Shown here piece after piece: positions 39,101-51,100 of a DNA stretch of 64,000 nucleotides. A program made the translations under genes and the position numbers. Each line of letters starts with the position of its first letter. Within the stretch, counting starts at the first letter, position 1. The stretch is from Ypsolopha sequella (taxonomy: Eukaryota > Arthropoda > Insecta > Lepidoptera > Ypsolophidae), in contig OW204012.1 in the NCBI GenBank assembly GCA_934047225.1, forward strand, positions 10,292,001 to 10,356,000, read 5' to 3'. Under the pieces are notes generated by a model. It was not told the DNA's origin, made no database searches, and worked only from the letters and a program-made list of their open reading frames with translations.

Positions 39101-42100
39101 GCGTCACGGTTTTTGGCCGCTCCGTGGGAGTGCCTCCCACCTCTTCGCATGTGTTCATTCGCGCACAAAATTACTAAGTGCGATAGAGAAAAAATTACTA
39201 GCATTCAAGGTCAGCGGCCATAAACCGTTGCGTTATCTATAAATGCCTCACCCAATTTTAGGATAAACTATGGAACGACTCGCCATATATAAATAAATAA
39301 ATAAATAAATGACTGTTTATTTTCAGATTAAAATCCACAGGTAGGTTAGTGTTAGGCTTAAAACTAGGTTAGTAAAACAAAGGGAACATGTATGAAATTA
39401 CTTATTTAAATAACCGAATGGATCTTTCCATCCAGAATTTCTGGATGGGACAATCCATTTGGTCCGCAATCATCTTCAGGATGCCGTTGCCACTGCCCCG
39501 TAGTCTGAGTAGCATAGAGGCAGTTTTCTTGCGCATTATGGCGTAGAAATCATCTGTACGCGCCTCCGCGAACATGCCAGGTGCACTGCAGAATCGCGGC
39601 AGCCGCAACAGCATCCTAAAGGCGTTGTTGTATTGCACACGCAGGACGTTGTAGGCTCATTGCGTGTACTTAATCCACAGGCCGCTCGAGTAGAACGATT
39701 GGCAGTAAGCTTTAAATAGTGTTTATACACCTGCTCGGAAAGTACCTTCTTACATTTTTGAAAACGATGCAGAAAATACGTCATTACTGTCATACAAATA
39801 TGCGGGCGGAAAGTGTATGAAAATTCATTGTTAACGTGCTTGAGCGGACAGAAAAAGTATATGCAAATCCATTGTTAACGTGCTGTCTTTTTTTTAAATA
39901 ACATAAAGAATGAGCAAGTGGCCAAGTGGCCAGTATTATTTTGCGAACTCGTACATAAAATTCGAAAAATGATACTGGCTACTTGCTTTTCCTGTACATA
40001 ATAAAAAATAAGAAGGAAATAAAAAGTGACAATCGCACGCGAGTCAGTCGGTTTCTTTTATTGTATCTTGATTAAAAGTAAAATTATACTATTTCCTCGC
40101 AGGTGTAGTATAAAGCACTATGTATCACTCGGGAGAAAGTGCGATTCCCAACCCGTGTGTATTGAGGCCCTTGGCTTCGCCTCGGGCCTCAAACTACACC
40201 CTCGTTGGTAATCTTCCCCTTTCTTCCCTCGGTGAACAATGTACTATATTTTAACATCTCTTGTGCATCTATATAACCTTCTCACCTAATCTACCGGCTT
40301 TTTTCTGCGTGACAGGACTTTCGAAAAACTCAGTCAGATCACCCAGTCACTCAATCTATTGAATAAAGTAGTGAGGAAATATTTTTCCGAAATTTTAGAA
40401 GAAATTGGTTTTTAGTATTGTACTGAGGTCAATACTATAATTTTTAGAATGTCTGTCTGTCTGTCTGTATTGTATGTTCCGTTTTAACTCGAGAGCCACT
40501 CAACGGATTTGGATGTTGTTTTCTTTATTATCATAGTAATGACCCTTGTTAATATGACTATAAGGGGTGTTAATAAAATAACCACCAAGCTGAAAACGGG
40601 GCAGATTGAACAATGGCGGGCGAAAGGCAAGATCTTTTATAAATATAAAAATATATAGGGTGTAAGGTGGTAGAGCTGATGCCGGGCTCGACTGTGGAGG
40701 TACCACCATCTTACTTGGAGACCCCCTCGAAGTAATTCGGGGGAGAGTAAGAGGACAGCTCACAGGCAAAAAACCAGGAGGCCCACCATGCCTGGGACCG
40801 ATGGATGGCGGTATATCCATCCCTAATAGCTGGGCCTTACATGGAACAGACTGGTGACGGGCAGCGGCGTCACCGGTGCGAGGGTTCCGGCACCGCGCTC
40901 ACCAACCCGCCTGCCCAGCGTGTGTGAGTAAGGGCAATTCTTCCAGGATGACCGCCGGGAGTTGCAAAGTCCTGGAAAGGCTTATGTCCAGCAGTGGACG
41001 AACTAGGCTGATGGATGACGAGGTAGATAGATAGTAGACAAAACGTACCAATGTGTTCAATGAGCGTGAGATTGTCGACACACAGTAGTCCTGTTGCCAG
41101 CGCGTCAGGCCCACTGCCCATTACGTCACCTGAAATAAGGCAACATTATTTTTACGAGTTTTTGTGGTTCGAAAAACAGTCTTAAGGCGCTCTTATCCCA
41201 GAAGAGTGACTCTCTGTCTTTTTCTTTACGTGTAAGGAGTAAAGAACATAACCACACTTTTGTACTTTTTCGTTGTTTTTATCGGTTTTTAAATTGTTTA
41301 AAAATAAGGGATATGTTTATTAAAACCCACTTACGTGGTCGACCTAGAAAATTTAAAGAGCAATATTACCAGATAAACATGTATATACAACATTTGAATA
41401 GGCATAATGACTAAAAAATTCTAATTAGTCCGTCAGTTAGATTATCAGAAAATATTGGACACGTACTTTTCTTTTGTCAATTAAACAAAAAATTATGAAG
41501 ATATAGCCCGCTAAAGTTCCGCGTGACGTCACGCCTAAGTACACCTTTTTACCTAGGCGTGACGTCACCAGCCCCCAATCCCAAACTTTGACGCGCTTTA
41601 TCTCTGTAATTTTTTGTTTGATTGACAAAAGAAAAAATACGTGTCCAATATACATATATCAATGGTATAGAACAACTTTTACTATAGAACAAAACCTGTA
41701 ACTCGAAATTTTTTTTTCTTTTTCATAGAAAAATGCAATACCGCTCTACTTTTACTATGGAACAAACACTGTATCTCGAAAAAAAAAAAATCAACTGTCT
41801 CATAGAAAAATGCAGTTTGATAAATTTTAGTTTGATATGTTTAATTTATTTTGTCAGTAGATGTTACACAGTTAAATTAGTATATTTTTCGATAACTAAT
41901 TTTACCGCTGCTCAGACAGTATAACACTAGAGTGGACGCGTGGGCTACAGGTACAGGTATTCGTACCTCTTTCTCAAACGCGTCACACTACTGCGCTATT
42001 CTTCCGTGTATTCCTCGACTATGGACCCCCGCGTCGCTCAGTAGCGTGTCGCTACCCTCAGCACACGGACTTCAGAACAGAACGACTAATAAAGTGAATG

Positions 42101-45100
42101 GGCTGCGTATGTAGCCCGCGCGACCGTTCAAGGAATGTGATAAATCCCTATTATTTATGCAAAGATTGTACTAATATTTTAAGGGTACTTTATTTCAGTG
42201 TAATTTTTGCATTTTAAATACTGTTTTATAACAAATATACTTATTATTAATATCTTTTTAGGAAATCATGGCGGCGTCTGCGTCTCATGTTGATTTTTCC
42301 AAAATTTCTGTTGTTTCGTTAAAAACTACCTAAAAAATTTATGATTTTTATTTTTTTATTATTAAACGATAAAAATAAAGATGTTTATTCATAAAATTAA
42401 AATCTTTTTCATTCTTCTTAAATATGACCCACAATATTTGCATTCAAAATGGGCTACAGATGTACCCCGCGCGACCGTTATAGGAGTCAATTAGGGCGCG
42501 CCTACTGTAGTGATAACAGTGTGCAGCAGTTCGCTGGGATGGTCTATGACTTGATCGTCTACTTTTGATTTTGAGTTTTTTAATATTCTGTTTAATTTTT
42601 CTAGTCTTTTCGTTGATAATTTTCCACATTGTTGTTGTTTTATTGTCTGTTGGATTCATACGTCTTATGTCATCACGCTTGATGGCCAAAGGGCAGAGTT
42701 CAAAAGAGACATTCAAAAACTCACCTTTCTCGACATGAATCCCGTCACTCAAATCGTCCTTATCGACTTCCAACTTAGTGCAGTACATCTTCTTGAAGGC
42801 CACAGCGAGCACAACGATGGCTATTAAAGCTAAAATGGCCGCCACGATGATGTTGGGGTAGTTAGTTTTGTGCGCGATGTCCATTGTGAGCTCAGCCTTC
42901 GGCGTTACCACTTCCTCGCGGAGAGATACTGCGAAAAGATAAACAATGAGACAAATTTATGTTTCAACGTTTTTGATTCGACGACGTAGAACCATATACT
43001 AAGTATTATTTATTTAGTTTATTCAGGAAATTAACAGCGATATATACAAGGTGACTTTTTGATCATCATCCAAATTCATACTGGAGGCTTGATAAGTGAT
43101 CAGTATCTTCGATCAATAAAATTTTTTGTAAAATTCCTAAAATGAAATTTCGGCTTCAAATAGAAATTCACTTCCAGTCCCGAGTGAGTCACTATGGGGA
43201 GTCAAAATTTCATTTTCCGAATTTCACCAAAATTGTTATTGATCCATGATACTAATCACTTACCAAGCCACCAGTATGAATTTAGATGATGATCAAAAAG
43301 TCACCTTGTATACTCTAAACAATATTTCAAATCTTAAACTAAGGCCCATAACAAATTTCCCCAACTGTAAAAAATAATAATCAAAACTTAACTAATTCGT
43401 TAGTCCGAATTTAGACTACTCTTATATTTAAACATTTAAAGAAAATAAAGCAACTTAAACAAGTACCTAACGTAATCCTATAGTTTAATTTGCTCATTTG
43501 TTCGACAAGATGTTTGTTTTGTGTGGAGTTAATGTAAGATGAGTATGTATGAGAGAGTATGTGTTTGTGTAAGTGAGGGGAATGTAAAAAGGAGAGGGTG
43601 TTTAGCAAAATCATAATTATCATTATACTTACGGTTATTCATTAGGGCAATACTACTAATAGGGCAATAATACTACTACGTATAGACAGACAACTCCCAC
43701 ACATCAAGGCGTAGCAAATTTTTTACGCGCCCTTACGACACTAGGTGTCGCCAAGTGTTGCAAATAAGCATAATTTGTTTAATTGGCTGCAAGTAAACTA
43801 TCTTGGTTACCAAGTAAACATGTGGCTGTAATAGCTTTGCTTAGAAAAACTAGATGGCGCTAAGTTGGCAGCACTAAGAGTTAATATTTCAGCGCCATCT
43901 ATTACCGAAGTGGGAATTATTTGTATATTACGTGACATCACAGGTGGTAGAGCTGATGCCGGGCTCGACTGTGTAGGTACCAACATCTTACTTGGAGACC
44001 TCTTCGAAGTAATTCGGGGGAGAGTAAGAGGACAGCTCACAGGCAAAAAAGCAGGAGGCCCACCATGCCTGGGACCGATGGATGGCGGTATACCCATCCA
44101 TAATAGCCGGGCCTTATATGTAACAGATTGGTGACGGGCAGTGGCGTCACTGGTGCGAGGGTTCCGGCACTGCGCTCAACAACCCGCCTGCCCAGCGTGT
44201 GTGAGCATGGGCAATTCTTCCAGGATGACCGCCGGGAGTGACAAAGTTCTGGAAAGGCTTATGTCCAGCAGTGGATGAACTAGGCTGATGGATGGATGGA
44301 TATGAGACATCGCTGTGCCACTAGCGTCACCAATCGGTCTTCTTTAGCATCGTGTTCGTTAGAGGATTTAGCAACGCCATCTAGATGTCGTTAGAATTTT
44401 ACACCTTTTTTGTGGCTACAAACTGATGTATGGGAACTGCTAGTCTATACGTAATAATACTGAGTCTATGGTAGAACTAAAGTCGAAGATGTGGGCAACT
44501 TTACTTTACTTAGCTTTAGCTAGCTAACTAAACAAAAGTCAAAATACTAGCAAAGAATATAAACTATTATCCCGTAAAGAAGCGACACTCACCTCCCCCC
44601 GCAAGTTTATCGTCGCCCACAAATCAGGTGCACGATCGTGTGCATGCAGTACTCAGTAAGGGTCAGTATCGCTTGTTCATGCGCGTGTGTGTGCACAAGC
44701 GTGTATGGACAAGCTAGTTACGCGCGTGAGAGTTGTAGGTAATTAAATTGGCGGGAATGTACGGGGTATCGGGGGTGTGGTACTGGTACTAATATGTGCT
44801 ATATTTAACAAGAAATCGTATTGATCTTGAAACGATCAAGCCGTACTTTTAGCTTGTGAGTCTTAGCAACCATGAAATGTTTTTGAAGGGATAATACTTA
44901 CAAAAGTCAGCATTACAGAAGCTCTTCGTGCAACAACAGAACCTAGTGCCCGGCAATAGGGGCGTTACTCGCGTGCACTTGTCACATCGCGACTGGGAAG
45001 ACCGCCAGCAACCTGGGAATAGCAAGTAAATTATAAATACAGAAATAACATTAAAGAAGAGTACATAAAAAGGTTTTATATGTGTGTCGTGGGCATATCA

Positions 45101-48100
45101 TGGAGTATGCAATCGAATGTCTTTCAATAGGAAGTAAAAAATAGGTGGGACGACGACGACGAGCGAGTGAAGAGTTTTATGTTTACATAAAGGGTAGCTA
45201 AGCGAAGAAGGGCAGAGCAACCCCCGTAGTTTTAACAGAATTCATTATATGGCCAATTCTACGATATGCTGACGACATCTACACCATCTATGGAATGCCC
45301 TTCCTCTCGCAATAAGACAAGCTCCATCCTTACAAGTTTTCAAAACTCTGGTTAAACAACATAGTCTTTGACTTTGATCAAATTGTTTCTTTATTATTCT
45401 TCTTATTATTATTTTTATTTCTACGTGTTCCTTTTATATTCACACTGATTTATTTTTGTTTATATATTATTTATGTATAGGTATGTTTAAATATATACAC
45501 ATATATGTAAAATTGTATCTATTTATTCTGTACACCGCCTCTCAGTGGCATGCACAGAACTTTTTGCTGGAAAAGCAAACAATTGGTCAAGAACTCAGAA
45601 TAAGGAATACAAATAGAAACCTGGCTAAAATAATACGCGGAGAAAGACACCTATCCTTGATTTTCTTACGACATTTTAGTGCGTTAGAGAGAGATGGATA
45701 TGTATTAGTTTTTTCTTAATTAGGTAGGTTGTCACTAGTTCGTTGCTTTGCTAGTGATGTAACAATGTCGATTTTTGACTACGATAAATAAATCAAATCG
45801 AAATGAACCGCGACCAATCTCCTTACCACACATCATATCGTATCAAAGTGTGAAAAAAAAGAGAATGCAGGAGGCACCGACCTTTCTGGTGACATCCTCT
45901 TGCTTTGGAAGGAGGCCAAGAGAATTAATAGCTAAGTGGTCTCTGTCTACCCCAGTGGGACACATGTTATATTGTGTAAATAAGGAATTAATAAAAGGAT
46001 ATCTTTCGTTTAGCATAATATTTTTTATTAAGTACAAATTACTATATCGTAGGCAGGTAGGTACATTAGTAAAGTCCAAAATTGTGCTTGTTTCTAGTAC
46101 AAAAAATGCTGTAGCTTGTATCAGAGATACAACCGTAAACTGTTTAAGTGGATACTTTTTAAGTCGCCTCTTAACTCAATCAAATAGATGTTCGTTGATG
46201 TCGCGTCTTTGTTCAATCAAGGAAGAAGGAATTAATCGCAACAATAGAAATCATAATAATCATAGACTTACAGGATTCGTAATAATAATATTATGTCAAT
46301 GATGAGCGATGACAGCGCAATTACTACAGAGGTAATTTCATTTTTTTTTATTTCTATCAAATAAACATCAACTTATCTTGAATAAAAACTAATAACAAAT
46401 AATGAACGATTAAAATACCTAATAACCTGTAATAAGAAATCAAATTATGCGCAGTTCAAATCAATAAGCATTCCCAAAATTCATTTCACGATAGAACTAC
46501 CCTGTCAAAGTACTTTTATTGTCAACCACTAAGTACGAAAATGTCTTGATCTGCGGAATTTCTTCGTGAAGTCGATCACGGCAGTAACGTGAACAAACAG
46601 GCCTTTCAGAACGATTTGCGAACATAGAAGTATGCACTTTTCTAAACCACAGACATCCATAGGTACTGGTTCTGTTGCCTAAAATTGAAAAATTATCGAG
46701 TTAATATACTATAGTATAGTACAAGCACGTACCTACAAACAAGATTGATAATGCAATTATACATAATTATTTAAAGGTTACCAATGTGTCTGTATCTGGT
46801 AAATGGGTATAACGTTGGTAAGGCATCTGCTTTTAAAAGTCTCCATTTTAAATTTTCGTTTGGTCTAAAAGAATCCGACGTAAAGTGTTTCGAACAAATA
46901 TGACCGCTTTTTTTAATTGCCCAATTTGGTCAAATTCTTCGTCTAAGCCATTCACTTTTTAATTCTTCCCTTTTTGGAAATCTGTAACAAAAAATATAGC
47001 GATATTTACTCGGCATTATTTTTCTTTTATATGCACGGCTGCCGCGGGAACCAATGTTCGATAGTTTGCCACACGGACTTTAGTACATCACTATACGAAA
47101 AAACATAACCTCTCGTAGTCGGCAGAAAATCTATATAAAACAGGCAAATATCGGTGTAGAATTGAACACGAGTATGATTTATAAGAACTACTATTATTGT
47201 TACTGAGTTTTAGGTATGATCCTGCAACTTATTAACATAAAAACTATCAGAACTCACCGATGAAATGATATTGCTTCATTGTTGTTTTCTTTTCTTCCTG
47301 TATGCGATTTACAGCCTTCAATCGCACAAAACATTTTATTACAATGTTAAAAAAACAATCAACACAAACAATAATAAATCACACTTTCACGAATTTTGAG
47401 AGGACGAGCACCAAAATATTTAATTTCTCTCGGTGAAGCTGTAAACTTTCGCAAAATGCAATAGACATTTCGATGCCACCAAATTAAGATGTGATGCACG
47501 CAACGTACGATATTACAACACAACGATACAATGATGAGACATATTTAATTTGATGGTATTATAATTTTTTAAATACATCCAAATTACATCCATCTGACAT
47601 TTGTTTGGTTCAATCTAGTGACACACCAGGAAAAAATATAAAGTAAGTGCGGTTCGTCGTTTCATTCACTCGTACACAGGAGTAATTTACGTTAGATGAG
47701 TACAATGGCTAATGCCCAGTTCTTATTTTAGTCAGGCTTCTATTTGTATTCCTTATTCTGAGGTCAAGAACAACAATAAAAAAAATATAATAAAATTTAA
47801 ATATCACTTTGAAAAAAAAAGTTTGTATAGGAAATTTTCACGCTAGGGTAAACATTGTCACACACAAAATTTTCATATTTTTTTTATTGTTGTTCTTGAC
47901 CAATTGTTTGCTTTTCCAGCAAAAAGTTCTGTGCACGCCACTGGGCGCCTCTACACATTGTTTTCTTTCTTTTAAGAGTTCCTCCATCGCTTCAACAAAC
48001 AACCGCCAATTGTACCCTACTTTTACTTTTTAAATTGTCTATATACTTTGTTTTTGGTGTGCAATAAAGAATATTGTATTGTATTGTATCTACAGCAAAA

Positions 48101-51100
48101 ATCTGGAGCAAGTGTATGTGAGTTTGGATGTTGGAGATAATCTGCGGAACTGCTGATCCGATTCTGAAAATCCTTCCACTAATAGGAAGCTACATTATCC
48201 CTGAGTGTTAAAGATGCTTGTTATTTAAGATTGCTTTATTTTGTGCTCGTACTGCTTGCTTTGCTTGTGCATGTTTTATGCGGGAGGGCGGGCGGTGCTT
48301 GAGTCTGCATTTTGAATAGCATGGTAAGAGTGTTTAGCGGAATATTGCAAATTATTAATATATCCACAAATTCATGATGGACTTCCGCAAAGTAACGCCT
48401 TTTTCAATAAATTTTTAACTTGAGTCTTTTGAGCAACCCCCGTCGACACTTTCTGCCAAACCGTGTAGTTAGTGGGTGGAATAGTCTACCAGAAGCTGTA
48501 ATCAGTACATCCACAGCGAACTCATTCAAAAATAAACTTGACAATTTTTTGTAAACTAAAGTGCAGTGATATACACAAAATCAGCTTTTAGCTGCTTGTG
48601 TATCAAAAATAATAATAATAATAATAATTACATTTACGCGGGTAATCTCTGGTACTAATCTCTGGTATGCTCTTTACTTTCAAAATTGTACATTTAGCTA
48701 AGTTAGGCTGACAATTGAAAATTACTTTATACGTTCTCAGCGTTTGTGATAATTCCAACACCGAAGGGGTGAAAAGGGGAATGAAGTTCATTTAAATATT
48801 CATTTATACAGGCTGACTTTTAACCTAACCTTAATAATTTAATACAAAAATAATCCTAGAGAAATAATTATAAAAAGAAAATTGCCTCTAGATCACTGCC
48901 CTGCGGGAGAGTGCCCAAAATACTTGCCACATTACCTCTCTGTATGGCAAGACTTATACGCTGGCCTAGATAAGAGCCAGCTCGCCGGTCGCCGCTAGTG
49001 TTCACAAGCTTTACAGAGAGGTCCGTGACAAGCTGACGCGCCTCCGGACCCTATGTCCCCATTGTCTCGACCCCAAAAGGCGCAAACATGTAGCTTGAAC
49101 CTATTGCCACATATCTACGCCTCTTGGAGAGCTCAGCAGCGGCCGCCGCCGAACCAGCAGCCCTACTGCTTTGGGAAACATGAGAAGGTGCCAGCGTATC
49201 CACGCAGGTTGCATCCCACACGAGCGACCTCCCATGCTTCCACGGTATTAACGTCATACCGTCGGGTCTCTTTCCGTCGTCACGAACCAGTCCGGTTACT
49301 TGGATATAGGCAATAGTATTATTTTACCTGGAGAGGGGCAATTCCCTAGGGACATAGTTAATAATGAACATGGAACCGATTTCAAAAAATCCTTTCACTG
49401 TTGTAATGGTTAGACTCTTCAAATTATTATTTCAATGCATGTGCTCGTAAAGGCCCACATTTTATGCATCAAAACCGAACAGAAAGTCGATTATTTTGCC
49501 CTAGGGCTTTATTATTATTTTTTTTTATTTATTTACAATGGTTGGCTAACCTGCAGCCTTTCCTGTGTACCATAAATGTCATACTTGTTTTTCCACTGTT
49601 TAACGGCTCTGGATACGGTCCTTTTGAGCCAATTACAATTTAAAGTTCACAAAATTATATTTGTTTTATTTCCTCACACTATGCATTGAAAAACGTAGCA
49701 TGATACACGGGCGTAAGAGCAATAAATTACTCGGTTTACTTATTAAGCAATAAGTTACTCGTCCTCGTAATTTATTCCTTTGCGCCCTTGTAGCATAAAC
49801 TACTATTACATATGGCTTGAACACTCACAATCACAGGTGAGTGTTCAAGCCGTATGTGATAATAATAAAGTATGTCAGCTCACGCGAGTTTTAATAATAT
49901 GTTCGTCTCTTCACTTGGAAAAAGACTATAAGTTTGTTCCCTGAGGATGGGCAGTTCCTTAGGTACATGCGGTCATTAATTAAATTCGCGCTTGTAATCT
50001 CTAGAACTACTGATCCGATTTTGAAAACTCTTTCACTGCTCTAATGATTGGACTATTTGAATATAGGCTATAGTTTATTTTCTGAGGATATGCAGGACAG
50101 ACATTTTCATGAAAACCAAAAGTCAAAGTCACGTACCTACTATAAAATTGTTGGTCTGAAAAATATTAAAAGATTCAATAAAATTACCCAAAAACTTAAG
50201 GGTCCGTTTCGCCAAACATGCTCTCGAGTTTGGACAATTTAGCATATTAAAACAAAATATTTTTAACAAATAAAATTTGTGTAGGTAGTTAAGGGGTTGA
50301 ACTACATAATAATTTTTCAGATTTGACACAAGCATCACAATCATTGAGAAAAAAAAATCGGAAAGATCAGTAAAATCACGGAAAACAAAGCGTAATTTGG
50401 CTTTGGAACTAGTATGATCAGTCTACTGATCTAACTACAAACTAAAATATTTTTTTATAGAGCAAATAAATGAAAGTAGCCTTTACAGATTTTTATTATT
50501 TTTTATTTCCTTTCGTTATTTTAAAAGAAATACTCAAACATTCTACATTTTTCCTGTACAGAAAAATTACGCAAAAAGAATTTGGAAGTTTGTGTATTTC
50601 TTTTTAAATAACGAAAGGAAAAAAATATTAATATTTTATATGAATATTTGAACTCTTTACGTTAAAAATATACAAGGTGTAACAAAAAGGTGGAACCATA
50701 TTTGAAGAGCTTATTCAGTCAATGGTATAGAACAACTTTTACTATGGAGCCAAACCTGAAATCTCAGAAAAAAAATCTGCCCTTCCATACATTTCAGCCG
50801 AGCGGCATTGCATTTTTCTATGAAAAAGTTATTATTTTTTTCGAGATACAAGGTTTGTTCCATAGTAAAAGTTGTTCTATACCATTGACTGAATAAGCTC
50901 TTCAAATATAGTTACACCTTTCTGTTACATGTTGTATATTTCAATTTGGAACAAAAAAAAATTTTTTTTTCTGTTTGCAACGCTAAATTACATTTTTCGT
51001 GATTTTAGTGATCTTTCCGATTTTTTTTCCCGATGCTTGTGATACTTGTGTGAAATCTGAAAAATTATAATGTAGTTCAACCCCTTAACTACCTACACAA

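Noticed and set aside
44580..44640. Possible small receptor exon ending at GGGGGGAG|GTGAGT
   Set aside because: A donor-like site is present, but I found no matching acceptor or family residues, and exons 3 and 4 join in phase without it.
45775..46302. 175-codon plus-strand frame
   Set aside because: Lies inside the THAP transposon in the opposite strand and shows no recognisable domain.
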